Source: Ordospora colligata OC4 (taxonomy: Eukaryota; Microsporidia; Ordosporidae). Taken from it: a stretch of 64,000 nt of DNA. The notes below the pieces were generated by a model. That model searched no databases and was not told the DNA's origin. It saw nothing but the letters and a program-made list of their open reading frames with translations. The stretch is taken from the NCBI RefSeq assembly GCF_000803265.1, contig NW_014575404.1:186001-250000 (forward strand), written 5' to 3'. Positions within the stretch are counted from its first letter, which is position 1, and each line of letters opens with the position of its first letter. The position numbers and the translations under genes are program-made. Below are positions 17,256-26,791 of this stretch, in pieces.

Positions 17256-18233
17256 ATGATTACTGTCAGAGATGCATTGAATCAGGCAATTGAGGAAGAA
17301 ATGGAGCGAGAAGAGCGTGTGTTTGTGATTGGGGAGGAGGTTGGTGTATCTGGAGGATGCCACGGTGTTACTAGAGGCCTTTATTACAAATATGGCTGTT
17401 GGAGAGTTCGTGATACTCCGATCAGTGAGATGGGATTCACAGGATTGGCCATAGGTGCTTCTTATCTTGGACTGAGACCAATAGTTGAGTTCATGACATG
17501 GAACTTTGCTCTGCAATCAATAGATCACATAATCAACTCATGTGCAAAGACACTGTATATGTCTGGAGGAATGATTAGCTGTCCGATTGTGTTTAGAGGA
17601 CCAAATGGATTCAATCCGGGATACGCAGCGCAGCATACACAGGACTTCTGCGGGTATTACGGCGCAATTCCAGGACTGAAGGTGGTTGCTCCATACACAG
17701 CCAGAGATCACAAAGGCTTAATGAAAGCAGCAATCAGAGATAACAATCCGGTTGTTTTTCTTGAGAATGAGACACTTTACGATGATGTGTATGATGATAT
17801 TACAGATGAATATGTGCAAGAGCTTGATAAAGCTGTTATTGAGGTTGCTGGAGCAGATGTTACCTTAATTGGCGTTTCTATTTCTGTAAAGATCTGCCTG
17901 GAGGCTGAAAAATTGTTAAGAACAAACGGAATATCAGCAGAGGTCATCAACCTTGTATCTGTAAGGCCCATAGACAAGCAAACCATTGTTGCATCGGCCA
18001 TGAAAACACGAAATGTATTTGTTGTTGACTATGCATGGCCCTCCTTCAGCATAGCCTCTGAAATTTCTGCAATTATCCACGAGAACTGTTTTGACTCTCT
18101 ACAGGCACCTGTGCAAAGGATAAGCGGTAAAGATATTCCAACGCCATACTCTGAGAACCTAGAGAAGATGTCTTTTCCAACACATCTTGATGTTGTAGAA
18201 GCAGTTATAAATACATACAGAAAGAAACAATAA
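17256..18233 (+). CDS. PDB1: pyruvate dehydrogenase E1 component, beta subunit
   Basis: The beta chain of the thiamine-diphosphate E1 heterotetramer that decarboxylates pyruvate. The 325-residue protein starts directly with MITVRDALNQAIEEEM, the beginning of the mature E1-beta fold, so no mitochondrial presequence is present. Typical segments: EEVGVSGGCHGVTRGL, DTPISEMGFTGLAIGAS, FRGPNGFNPGYAAQHTQDF and PVVFLENETLY. Some microsporidia are reported to keep E1 alpha and beta while lacking E2 and E3, leaving an E1 of unknown use. No E1 alpha, E2 or E3 is in this window. No C/G run lies before the ATG. Base use is more balanced than in the (+) genes of the first 13 kb. Confidence 0.96.
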   Translation: MITVRDALNQAIEEEMEREERVFVIGEEVGVSGGCHGVTRGLYYKYGCWRVRDTPISEMGFTGLAIGASYLGLRPIVEFMTWNFALQSIDHIINSCAKTLYMSGGMISCPIVFRGPNGFNPGYAAQHTQDFCGYYGAIPGLKVVAPYTARDHKGLMKAAIRDNNPVVFLENETLYDDVYDDITDEYVQELDKAVIEVAGADVTLIGVSISVKICLEAEKLLRTNGISAEVINLVSVRPIDKQTIVASAMKTRNVFVVDYAWPSFSIASEISAIIHENCFDSLQAPVQRISGKDIPTPYSENLEKMSFPTHLDVVEAVINTYRKKQ

Positions 18234-18253
18234 ATAATATCCGTTTTATTCTA

Positions 18254-18613
18254 CTAAAGCATTTCTTCAAAGTCAATCAATGCAAATCCCTGATCATCTA
18301 TTGAGAAGGTATCATCTTTTATCTCGCCATCGTCCTTCAGGATCTTGATTTCCTTGGGCATGTATTTCCTATCGATGTCTGCCTTCTTATCATCGCCATC
18401 TCTTATGCGTAGCAGCACTATGTCGCCAGGTCCCATCCTAACTCTTCTATAATCTCTTCCACGTATCTTTGCTATCCTTGCAACGCCATCAGAGCAGTTT
18501 ACTCTGAACATACACTGTCCAAGCGGTGCAATTATTTGGCCATACGTTGTCTGCTCCTCCTCAGCAAACGCAAGTGCTCTGTCTCCGCTTTTATCTCCCC
18601 TCTTACCCCCCAT
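18254..18613 (-). CDS. TIF11: translation initiation factor eIF1A
   Basis: Promotes 43S scanning complex formation and start-codon selection. The 119-residue protein has the OB-fold core GQIIAPLGQCMFRVNCSDGVARIAKI (read in two halves), then RDYRRVRMGPGDIVLLRIRDGDDKKADIDRKY, which is diagnostic. The acidic C-terminal tail ends DFEEML; the N-terminal tail is short and basic. About 145 residues is usual, so both tails are trimmed. CCC is 7 bp before the ATG on its strand (tgcccagataATG). Its stop lies only 20 bp from the stop of the convergent PDH gene. Confidence 0.93.
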   Translation of the reverse strand: MGGKRGDKSGDRALAFAEEEQTTYGQIIAPLGQCMFRVNCSDGVARIAKIRGRDYRRVRMGPGDIVLLRIRDGDDKKADIDRKYMPKEIKILKDDGEIKDDTFSIDDQGFALIDFEEML

Positions 18614-19017
18614 TATCTGGGCAAGAGTATTGCAATTTTATCATCTCATCAGCATAGACATAACTTCTATTATTATTACACGTCTCGGGGCTTGATGTAA
18701 TTCCTGCGTATGATATATCAAAATACTGAATGTATATGCTGTATCCATACAAATAGGCTAATCAGGTGCGAGTAATAACATATTTAGATAATAATTCATA
18801 TATACGCATAATACTTAATAGTGTTTTACTAACATAACATATCATCTATGATAATGAGCTGCGGATCTGATTGTTCAATTAATCATGTTTGATTTTGTTG
18901 TATCTATCTTTATGTCTTGATTCGGTTATTGTCATACTTGACAGTTTATTACTGCTTGTATGTTCCATTTATGGTATGAAGATATATTGTTTAACAAGAC
19001 GTGTGATCACCCCAATA
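18614..19017. other. 404-bp gene-free divergent promoter region
   Basis: Between the eIF1A start (-) and the transporter start (+). It is AT-rich with no credible gene or tRNA. From 18889 the frame of the transporter is open and hydrophobic, with an ATG at 18976; however the C/G run lies further down, so I leave this part untranslated. A TACTAAC word at 18827-18833 looks like a branch site but has no paired splice sites. Confidence 0.6.
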
Positions 19018-20232
19018 ATGAAAGATAGTCTAGGAACGATCTCCGCTGTGGTAACGATGGTGACTTCAATGATGGGCACAGGAATCAATTTCATGCCGGT
19101 TGCATTCCAAAATGTGGGATATGTCAGGGGTATTATTTTGATTAACTTTGTGGGGTTTCTGACATTTTTTTCACTGTTTGCAATTTCAGTAGCAGCACGC
19201 ATGTCTAAGGACAGTGTGCCGACATACTCGTCTCTTGCATCGCACATATCGAAGTATTTGAAAATTCTGGTGGATGTTTCTACGTTTGTCAGCTGCTTTG
19301 GATCAAACATATTTTTCTACAGATACCTTGCAGGACTTATACAAAAGGTGATTGTGTCTTTCTTTGGATATGCAGATATTAGTTCTGAGATGGGAAGGAA
19401 GGCGATCGTTATAGCGATGCTTGTTCCTTTCTGTTTATTGTCTCTGAAGAAGAACTTGTCAAGTCTTAAGATTTCATCGTACATTACAGTTCTCTCTGTG
19501 AGCTATCTTGCACTGCTGATGGTTGCATACTGTGTATTCATAGGAGACACATGCTCAGACGAGCTAATCAAGATGCATGGACCTAACTTTTCAAGTGGAA
19601 TCTCATACTTCATTCTAGCACTGTCATGCCAGGCAAACATGGTGAAGACATACACTGAGCTGGAGGTGCAGACAGTAGGCAGTATTGTGAAGGTGGCGCT
19701 GGGAGCATCGCTTTTTGGAACACTGATATACGGAACAGTTGGCCTGTGTGGATACATTGTCTTTGGAGATTCAATAAGAGGGTCTGTGATAGACTTGCTG
19801 ATTGATCCGAGCAGTAACATCAACATATACCTGAAAAAACACACAATTGACTCATATGCAATATCATCAAAGATTGCATGCTTTGGGGCAATAATGGTTT
19901 TGTTTGGAGCGTTTCCTATGCAAATGAACCCGATGTGCGAGATCATACTGAGCTACATGGCAAAGGATAGCAGAAACGTAGATATGCTTTGGAAGAGGGT
20001 GATCTATGTAGTTATGGCCGCCTTTCTTTTGCTTGCGCTGATGAAGGATCTCAATATTGACACCATATTGCAGTTTGTGTCAATAACTGCGATCAACTTA
20101 ACATCTTTTACGTATCCTTCAATATATTACTTGTTTGCCAAGAAAAATGTAAGTATAACAACGATTCTGGCAGGAGTCATGGGAATAGGCAGCATTGTTT
20201 CCATGGTGTACATGACACTTGACATACTGTAA
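19018..20232 (+). CDS. amino-acid transporter, AAAP family
   Basis: A polytopic membrane protein of 404 residues from this start, with about 11 hydrophobic segments. The first reads MMGTGINFMPVAFQNVG, matching the GAGxLxLPxAFxxxG signature of amino acid/auxin permeases (yeast Avt, animal SLC36/38). LIYGTVGLCGYIVFGDS is the equivalent of the conserved GxxGYxxFG segment. Such proteins exchange neutral amino acids across plasma or vacuolar membranes; an intracellular parasite would use them to import host amino acids. CCCC 5 bp upstream of 19018 (caccccaataATG) sets the start; the ATG at 18976 would add 14 residues. Substrate cannot be read from sequence. Confidence 0.88.
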   Translation: MKDSLGTISAVVTMVTSMMGTGINFMPVAFQNVGYVRGIILINFVGFLTFFSLFAISVAARMSKDSVPTYSSLASHISKYLKILVDVSTFVSCFGSNIFFYRYLAGLIQKVIVSFFGYADISSEMGRKAIVIAMLVPFCLLSLKKNLSSLKISSYITVLSVSYLALLMVAYCVFIGDTCSDELIKMHGPNFSSGISYFILALSCQANMVKTYTELEVQTVGSIVKVALGASLFGTLIYGTVGLCGYIVFGDSIRGSVIDLLIDPSSNINIYLKKHTIDSYAISSKIACFGAIMVLFGAFPMQMNPMCEIILSYMAKDSRNVDMLWKRVIYVVMAAFLLLALMKDLNIDTILQFVSITAINLTSFTYPSIYYLFAKKNVSITTILAGVMGIGSIVSMVYMTLDIL

Positions 20233-20337
20233 TTATTCTGTGGTTGACTCCAATCCGATCTTGATTGGATGAATCAGTGTAGTCTTTTAATTATTAAAGG
20301 TTTATTGATGGATTTGATGTGTCTTACAGGAAATAAT

Positions 20338-21372
20338 TTATTCCAACCTCTTTAATAGCTCAAATATTCCTTTCTGTACCTCCTCATTGCGGAAAAACAA
20401 GGTTCTGTGGCACTGCTCATTCATCTGGATGCATAGCCATTTGTTAATGAAATGCACAGGATCTTTTGCAAACTCATTCAAAACCTTTTCTCGCTCTTCA
20501 CATTTCTTCAGAATCTGTCTGAGAGATTCAATCTTCCTATCAACTGCATGTATCCTCTTTGAGTACAACACTGGATGTTGATACAAATCGTCCCATTCAA
20601 ATGGAATGTCGAATATATTGGTGTATCCATGTTGTACAGGAACATTCACAGTCAAGAAATCAAGGGGAAGAAGGTGCGGCACAATCATATCTGTGAGTTC
20701 AGTCAACACAAATTCGTCTACGCCTAAGATCTCTTTAAGTGATCCATCACACTTAACTAAGTCAGATCCAGTTTTCATTAATCCATTCTTGTTAACATAT
20801 CTCCACAGATGTGTGATTACATTTGGCTTGGTATCTGTGTATCTCATCAGTAATTTACTCAACTTTGGCGAAAGTCTCCAGATGTCTCTTGGATTCTCAA
20901 GTTCAAAAATCAATCTTATGCTTTCTGGCTCTTTCTTCGTACTCACTTCAAATGCCTCTATGTCTTCTTTACCTTTTGCCCATTCAAAAAAATCATTTAC
21001 ATCCATATTTTTGCTGACATGACTTGTATCATGTTTTACATCATGCTGTATATCTTCGTTTATACCATCAGTTTCAAATTGCTCAGTATACAGCTCAGAT
21101 GTGGAGCGAATGTTGTTGTTCAATACAACACAGAATCTCTTCACTACATCTGAAAATTTCATTTCTCCTCCGCTCTTATAGTCATTAATTACCCTGCTGT
21201 CCATCCGTATAAACATGCCGTTGTTCACTTCAACCTTTACATAGCATCTCAGAGTCTTTCTGCACTTTATTCTCTTGAGATATTCTGCTTCTATGCTCAA
21301 CTTCCTTTGCAAGCACATCTTATCAACTTCCTTCTCAATTCTTCGTAACTTTTCATCCACGCCGTCACTCAT
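20338..21372 (-). CDS. RSC6: SWIB-domain chromatin remodeller subunit, RSC6-like
   Basis: A 344-residue protein with a SWIB/MDM2 fold at about residues 175-240 (LSPKLSKLLMRYTDTKPNVI, then HLWRYVNKNGLM and EILGVDEF). N-terminal helices and a C-terminal coiled coil (KRIHAVDRKIESLRQILKKCEE) flank it. That layout is the BAF60/Swp73/Rsc6 family, a core subunit of SWI/SNF-type remodellers. A mid-protein acidic low-complexity part (about 100-140) interrupts the N-terminal half. CCC lies 7 bp before the ATG (tagccctggctgtaATG). Whether the complex is RSC-like or SWI/SNF-like is unknown. Confidence 0.8.
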   Translation of the reverse strand: MSDGVDEKLRRIEKEVDKMCLQRKLSIEAEYLKRIKCRKTLRCYVKVEVNNGMFIRMDSRVINDYKSGGEMKFSDVVKRFCVVLNNNIRSTSELYTEQFETDGINEDIQHDVKHDTSHVSKNMDVNDFFEWAKGKEDIEAFEVSTKKEPESIRLIFELENPRDIWRLSPKLSKLLMRYTDTKPNVITHLWRYVNKNGLMKTGSDLVKCDGSLKEILGVDEFVLTELTDMIVPHLLPLDFLTVNVPVQHGYTNIFDIPFEWDDLYQHPVLYSKRIHAVDRKIESLRQILKKCEEREKVLNEFAKDPVHFINKWLCIQMNEQCHRTLFFRNEEVQKGIFELLKRLE

Positions 21373-21530
21373 TACAGCCAGGGCTATTCATGCAAACTTA
21401 TTGCAAAACATGTGAGTTCCATACACATTGTATATGTTGTCAGTTCATCACATATGCAGCAAATGCTTGTACATCAGTATCAGCACTATATGGTCTTGCC
21501 ATTGAATTGTTTTGTGTGCTTAAACCCTGA

Positions 21531-23948
21531 ATGAATCGAAAAGAGCTCTATGAAATGTTTGGGCTCGACAATTCTACTGGCGATACTGAGATTGTAGATG
21601 AAGATGAAGCTGAATGTATTCGGTTGTCTTTTATCAATAATACATCTACAGATGTTCTTAAAAACATTATATCAAGATACAAAGCATCATACAACGATGA
21701 ATGCATCAGGTTTTTCATTGATACTATTTCAATGATTGTCAATGACTCAAAAACAGTAATTATGGCAAGCAGCGTGATGTCGCTTCTTCCTCTCTTGACG
21801 AATGCATTTGAGGCAGAGTACTTCGATGCTGTGGATTGCTTCGAACGACTGGGAGAAGTAGAAGGGATTGCACAAAAGGTCTTTGTTCCAATGATATATG
21901 GACTATCATTCAGATGCTCGCAAACAGAAATAATGTCTGATGCAGGGCGGTATGTGGCTGCGCTTGGCGTGCTTATGGGACTTCCGAATGTGATTCAAGA
22001 GTTAAGAAACGAACAATACTGGGGATTGGGAGACAGTGGCTTAGTTTATGCCAAGCAAATTGGCGTTCCGATGCATTTTGGGGTTTTGAGTGAGCATGCA
22101 TGTTTTTTGGATGGATTTTTCGAACCTTTTATTTACAAGAAGTGCGAATATGGAGTGCCCGTACAGGAGTATTTCGGAATGCAAACGAAGGATGTAATTG
22201 AAATGTCACGAAAGGCATACCGTGCACTTAGCGAATATTCATACAAGATGTACGACGTGATATTCACAGCAATACGTGCATCGCCAGATGTAAAACATAA
22301 TTTCATGAGATACATTTCAAAGGTGGTCTATATCAGTAAGGAAAGAAGCAAGACAGTTTTTGATTGGAAAGTGAACATAAGTGATGGATTTGCATTTAAT
22401 TTATGCATGCTGATGAGCAGATTTAACAAAAAGATAGTGGACGAAAAGATGATTGAGAAGATTGATCCGGAATGTGTGGAGGAGATTTCATTAACCTCGT
22501 TTCCGACATTCTGCTATTTCTCCAAAATTCATATGATGCAGGTATCGTATTTTAAGTTTGGAGAGTATGTAAAGACACTTGCATATGAGTACCGCACATT
22601 TGAAGGTGAAGGAGGAGAAAGGGTAGAGGCGTACAGAAAGGGAATAAACTCGAAGATAAGTGCATTGAACGGACTTTTGTTTGCAACTGATCTATTTGTA
22701 GACGAGAAGGATTTTGTTGAGTTTATTGCGGAATACACAGCAGAGGTTGAATATCCATGGCCAGACTTCTACTACAAGACGTTTTTGTGGATGCAGGAGA
22801 TGATGTTTGAAATTGTCCGATCTGCCGATATTTCTGAATCGCTGTGGAAGGTGATGGAGGGCATCATGACCTGGAAGAGCCTTGCATTCAAGAAAGATGT
22901 GGTGAAGATTCTGAGTCACAGAAGCAGTTCGATAAAGTTCAAAATGATCAATCACATCATAGATTACTATAACTCACTGGAGAGGGATGAGACACGAATG
23001 GATGTAAGGTGTGTGATACATACAATTCTGAAGGATGGGGAAGTATTCTCAAAGATGAACATATGCAAGAGAAATGTGACTTTTATCAACTGCATGATGA
23101 AGGATTTTGAGAATAGGTTATCTGAGGGGTTGTCCTCGATCAAGGAGATAAAGGAAGATTCAAAGGCACTCGATGAACAGATTGTCGAGCTCAAAAATAT
23201 AAAGGAAAAGAGTGTAGATGAGTATGAGAATGATGAACAAATTGAGGCTTTAGAGGAAAGAATACGGTCTTTAAAAAAGATGATACGTTTTCTAACAAAC
23301 AAGGCAAAGGGATGTTTTATGTATGTTAATGGATGCTTTGATCTGTTTATGCACATCCTTGATGAAAGACCTGATCTGTTTTTGGTAGAAGAGATGATAT
23401 TCAACTTTGTAAGGGTATTGAACTGTAACCTGAAGATAATCACTGGGCCAAAGTGCGCAGATCTTGTGATAAAGTCGCCTGAGAAGTATGGATTTGATGC
23501 AAAAAGTCTTTTGAAAAGAATGGTTATGGTTTATATAAAAACATCCTCTAATAAGTTTATAGATGCAGTTGCAAATGACAGGATGTATTTTGACATTGGA
23601 TTTTTCCACACTGCACTTGAGATATGTGAGAGTAAGTATTTGATTGGAGAGGCTCAGATATGCGAGCTGCGTGATTTGGTTTGTAAACTTGAGAAGGTTG
23701 TCGTATCGTCTGACATAGTAGAACTTGTGCCTGATGAGTTTATTGATCCATTAACATTCAATCCAATAAAGAATCCAGTGAAGTTGCTGACATCAAGGAT
23801 TACAGTGGACAGGTCGACATATGATATGCTGATGATGAACGGAGGTATTGATCCATTTAACAGGATGCCACTCAATGACGATATGGTGGTTGAAGATGAG
23901 GAGTTCAAGAAAAGGATGAACGAGTACAGGCGATCAAAAGATTTATGA
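21531..23948 (+). CDS. UFD2: ubiquitin chain elongation factor E4 (U-box)
   Basis: E4 ligase that lengthens ubiquitin chains on substrates handed over by Cdc48. The 805-residue protein is mostly alpha-helical repeat (the Ufd2 core), including LDGFFEPFIYKK and a coiled-coil part at about 540-580. It ends in a U-box from about residue 733: VPDEFIDPLTFNPIKNPVKL, then DRSTYDMLMM and DPFNRMPL, near-identical in pattern to yeast Ufd2 and UBE4B. Yeast Ufd2 is 961 residues, so the core is compact. CCC is 3 bp before the ATG (taaaccctgaATG). It is followed 69 bp later by thymidylate kinase on the same strand. Confidence 0.93.
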   Translation: MNRKELYEMFGLDNSTGDTEIVDEDEAECIRLSFINNTSTDVLKNIISRYKASYNDECIRFFIDTISMIVNDSKTVIMASSVMSLLPLLTNAFEAEYFDAVDCFERLGEVEGIAQKVFVPMIYGLSFRCSQTEIMSDAGRYVAALGVLMGLPNVIQELRNEQYWGLGDSGLVYAKQIGVPMHFGVLSEHACFLDGFFEPFIYKKCEYGVPVQEYFGMQTKDVIEMSRKAYRALSEYSYKMYDVIFTAIRASPDVKHNFMRYISKVVYISKERSKTVFDWKVNISDGFAFNLCMLMSRFNKKIVDEKMIEKIDPECVEEISLTSFPTFCYFSKIHMMQVSYFKFGEYVKTLAYEYRTFEGEGGERVEAYRKGINSKISALNGLLFATDLFVDEKDFVEFIAEYTAEVEYPWPDFYYKTFLWMQEMMFEIVRSADISESLWKVMEGIMTWKSLAFKKDVVKILSHRSSSIKFKMINHIIDYYNSLERDETRMDVRCVIHTILKDGEVFSKMNICKRNVTFINCMMKDFENRLSEGLSSIKEIKEDSKALDEQIVELKNIKEKSVDEYENDEQIEALEERIRSLKKMIRFLTNKAKGCFMYVNGCFDLFMHILDERPDLFLVEEMIFNFVRVLNCNLKIITGPKCADLVIKSPEKYGFDAKSLLKRMVMVYIKTSSNKFIDAVANDRMYFDIGFFHTALEICESKYLIGEAQICELRDLVCKLEKVVVSSDIVELVPDEFIDPLTFNPIKNPVKLLTSRITVDRSTYDMLMMNGGIDPFNRMPLNDDMVVEDEEFKKRMNEYRRSKDL

Positions 23949-24017
23949 GTCTGTGATTAGCAGATATTATGTATTGGAGTAGGATATGATTTACTATTGT
24001 ATGGAGCCCCTTGTGCG

Positions 24018-24611
24018 ATGACGAAAGGTATTTTTGTTGTTTTTGAAGGGCTGGATAGGTCTGGAAAAACAACGATGGTTAATGCATTGCATGAAAGGAT
24101 GTCGAAAGATATGGTGATTAGGAAGATTGGGTTTCCCAACAGATCCACAGCACTTGGAAGGGTAATTGATGGATACCTGAGGAAACAGATCAAACTTGAG
24201 GATGAGACAATACACTTGGTATTCAGTGCAGACAGGTATGAACACAAGGAAATGATTGAACAGCTGAGAAAAGAAAACGTGGTGCTGTGTGACAGATATT
24301 CTATGAGTGGCGTGGTCTATTCAGCAGCCAAAGGGCTAGATCTCCAATGGTGTGAAATGACTGAGGAGTTGCTTCCAAAGCCCGATTTGACGGTTTTCAT
24401 AGATGTGCCAACTGATGAGCTATGCAAGCGAAAGGGCTTTGGAGAGGAAGTTTATGATGACATGAAGTTTCAGAAGAAAGTTTATTCACTTTATGCATCT
24501 CTACTTAAAAAAGAAAAAAACGTTTTGATTATTGATGGAACATGTGCTGTTGAAGATAACATAGAGAAAGTAATGCATGCGATAATGGTAAATAAAAATA
24601 GCATTGCCTAA
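24018..24611 (+). CDS. CDC8: thymidylate kinase
   Basis: Phosphorylates dTMP to dTDP for DNA synthesis. The 197-residue protein has the P-loop FEGLDRSGKTT, the DR motif with substrate contacts in LCDRYSMSGVVYSAAKGL, and a LID segment after FIDVPTDELCKRKGFGEE. Length is normal for eukaryotic enzymes (about 205-215). CCCC 8 bp before the ATG (gccccttgtgcgATG) fixes the start; seven in-frame codons upstream have no ATG. The C-terminus is slightly extended (MVNKNSIA). Confidence 0.95.
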   Translation: MTKGIFVVFEGLDRSGKTTMVNALHERMSKDMVIRKIGFPNRSTALGRVIDGYLRKQIKLEDETIHLVFSADRYEHKEMIEQLRKENVVLCDRYSMSGVVYSAAKGLDLQWCEMTEELLPKPDLTVFIDVPTDELCKRKGFGEEVYDDMKFQKKVYSLYASLLKKEKNVLIIDGTCAVEDNIEKVMHAIMVNKNSIA

Positions 24612-24711
24612 ATGTTTATTAATTGTTTTTGTGGAATACATATGGTTGTGTGATTTACTCTTAATCATTGGGACTTGTAAAACAGGTGTGTTGAATTGAT
24701 GTAATAAAGTA

Positions 24712-25773
24712 TCATTCATCCTCGGATTCCTTTTCATTTGCCTTATCATCAAAAATATTTTTCACGTCTAAGTCATGAGAAATATATCTAATCATGTATG
24801 ATTGTGTTTGGCCTGCATTTTTGCACGAGTCTTCAAATAAGTCTCGGATATTGAAGTGTGCTTTCTGTACCACAACACTGAATAATTGTGATCTATCTTC
24901 AATAAACGCCATCTTCACAAACAATAGATGGTACTCGCAAAGATTGTGCAGAAACTTCTTGTTTCCAAACCCTTTGAACTGAGAGGGTGTTTCTGGATAA
25001 TATTTCGGATCCTGAATGTCAGTATGTATTTCATTAATGATTTTATGAGCACTCTCACGAATCTTGTCTAAGTATAGGCTTATGTATTCATTCCATCTGT
25101 TCTCAGAATCTATCACATTTACACTTGCTGCATCTATATCAATACTCCGTTCCTTCTCAAACGATTTAAGCATCAGCATGTACATGAATGACTCAAATTC
25201 AATATCTTCAGACTGCTCTTTTTTATATTCATCAATTTTATGTTTAAAAAGACTTAAAATATACTCAGTAGTTCGCTTTTCAGTCTTGGCATTTCTTCTA
25301 TACTTTTTTTCACCTGCTGTATTTAGTTTTTTTATCTCTTTATCACTTATATTATTAACAACTTCATTGCTGTGTTTTAAATCACTCTTTTTGGTTGCTT
25401 CTATTTGCACGTTATCATTTTTGTCCTTCTTATCATTCTTTAGCTGCTCTCGTAATGATCTTGATTCCCATACACTTAGAACCTTTTTTGCACTGTAAGG
25501 TAACTCTCCACGATAAACAAAAAAGTCATTCAAATTACACTCAACCATCACAGCCTGTGTTTCTCCTTCAAATGGCTCTATAAATGGATCGTTATAGTCG
25601 TATTCATCTATTCTCTTTGGCCTTTTGCTTTCCTTAGTTTTCTTTTTTAGATCTATCTCTACAGATTTCATAACGTCAATCTGAATCACTATTCCGTTCT
25701 TTCCATTCATTGTAATGGGTCTTAAAATCTGCCATATTCTGAAATCCATTAGATAAGATGCAAATGCACTCAT
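24712..25773 (-). CDS. HPC2: HPC2/ubinuclein-like histone chaperone subunit
   Basis: A 353-residue protein with an Hpc2-related domain at about residues 56-92: EYDYNDPFIEP...NDFFVYRGELP, matching the YDLDDPFIDD...GFFVYxG core through which Hpc2/ubinuclein binds H3-H4 and tethers to the HIR complex. The N-terminus (LMDFRIWQILRPI) is hydrophobic and could be a partner-binding helix. The middle is Lys/Asp-rich and disordered (about 100-175); the C-terminal half is helical and ends with an acidic tail. The ATG at 25773 is used; two upstream codons start with GTG. The rest of HIR is not in this window. The call rests on the one short domain. Confidence 0.72.
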   Translation of the reverse strand: MSAFASYLMDFRIWQILRPITMNGKNGIVIQIDVMKSVEIDLKKKTKESKRPKRIDEYDYNDPFIEPFEGETQAVMVECNLNDFFVYRGELPYSAKKVLSVWESRSLREQLKNDKKDKNDNVQIEATKKSDLKHSNEVVNNISDKEIKKLNTAGEKKYRRNAKTEKRTTEYILSLFKHKIDEYKKEQSEDIEFESFMYMLMLKSFEKERSIDIDAASVNVIDSENRWNEYISLYLDKIRESAHKIINEIHTDIQDPKYYPETPSQFKGFGNKKFLHNLCEYHLLFVKMAFIEDRSQLFSVVVQKAHFNIRDLFEDSCKNAGQTQSYMIRYISHDLDVKNIFDDKANEKESEDE

Positions 25774-25923
25774 ATCCACTTAAACATATCAGTATATATA
25801 AGGAGATCATCATCATCTATCAGAATTCATACATCAAAATCAAATGTGTTTTATTAATTATGAATAAGTTCTCCAAAATCACTCCCAGCCATCATATCCT
25901 TCATCATATTTTAATTATATCCC

Positions 25924-26640
25924 TCAATCACTGCACTTGTATCCCTTTACCTTTCTAAGCCTTAACTCTCTGAGATCCTGCTTGTTTATATGCAGCGTAC
26001 CTATCTTGTCATTGAACACATTCTTCTTAATGTTCTTAAATCCCTTTCCAGGCTCGTCCAGTGCCTTCTTGTACACCTCTTCATCACAATGATGACTTCG
26101 TATCAACTGCATCTCAAATAGCGGTCCACAATCCTCCGTGCTCATATCTTTCATCACCCTAACATACTTTAACACATATCCTGTTTCAGTCCTTGCAAAC
26201 ACCCAACAATACTTGATATTCTCAAGACATACTTTGTTGCTCTTCATGTTCAGCATGTCCACCACAAGATTTTCAAGTCGAACATCGCCAATATTATGGA
26301 CAACTACAAAATACTTCATGTGTAATTCCGGCGACACGCATTCAAAATCAGAAACACTCATGTACTTGTCAATACTAAATTCAATAATATCAATCATCTC
26401 ATCATTAAAGACCCTCCCAATAACCAATCTTTTCTCCTTCGTCACAGAAAAAAATAATCCGCATCGCTTTTTTTTCATAAGTCTTTCAATCTTCTCGACA
26501 CAGTCAAACGGATTCACATTCTCCTCGACATTAACTGTATCTCCCCTTATGGTCGAAATCTCCTTCTGAATTCGCTCTCCTTCATCATTGCTAACAACGG
26601 ACAGCAAAGTCTTTCTTTCGTCAGATTTCTTTGGCTTCAT
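25924..26640 (-). CDS. RPF2: ribosome production factor 2 (Brix domain)
   Basis: Nucleolar protein that, with Rrs1, loads the 5S RNP onto pre-60S particles. The 238-residue protein has a Brix domain: RLVIGRVFNDEMIDIIEF matches the NLIFGRMYDHQLLDMVEFG segment of Rpf2, followed by MKYFVVVHNIGDVRLENL, LENIKYCWVFARTETGYV and the conserved CGPLFEMQLIRSHHCDEEVY. The C-terminal tail is basic (INKQDLRELRLRKVKGYK), as in Rpf2. Yeast Rpf2 is 344 residues; the N-terminus and the tail are shorter. CCC lies 6 bp before the ATG (tacccacggaaATG). Confidence 0.86.
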   Translation of the reverse strand: MKPKKSDERKTLLSVVSNDEGERIQKEISTIRGDTVNVEENVNPFDCVEKIERLMKKKRCGLFFSVTKEKRLVIGRVFNDEMIDIIEFSIDKYMSVSDFECVSPELHMKYFVVVHNIGDVRLENLVVDMLNMKSNKVCLENIKYCWVFARTETGYVLKYVRVMKDMSTEDCGPLFEMQLIRSHHCDEEVYKKALDEPGKGFKNIKKNVFNDKIGTLHINKQDLRELRLRKVKGYKCSD

Positions 26641-26791
26641 TTCCGTGGGTAAAAATTACAGCTACATACACGCGCTTGCATCACATTTCAAATACACCTG
26701 TCGCTTATAGAATAAAATGTTTCTACATCTAGCAACTAATAAACTAAGCTAATCCTTTAGGCACTTATCGATCACCCTTGACGACCTTGCA

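Noticed and set aside
18827..18833. TACTAAC, resembling a yeast branch point, upstream of the transporter
   Set aside because: No matching 5' and 3' splice sites and no upstream exon; probably chance in AT-rich DNA.
18889..19017. Hydrophobic in-frame extension of the amino-acid transporter
   Set aside because: Most of it precedes the first ATG (18976), and CCCC 5 bp before 19018 together with the family's normal N-terminus favour the later start.
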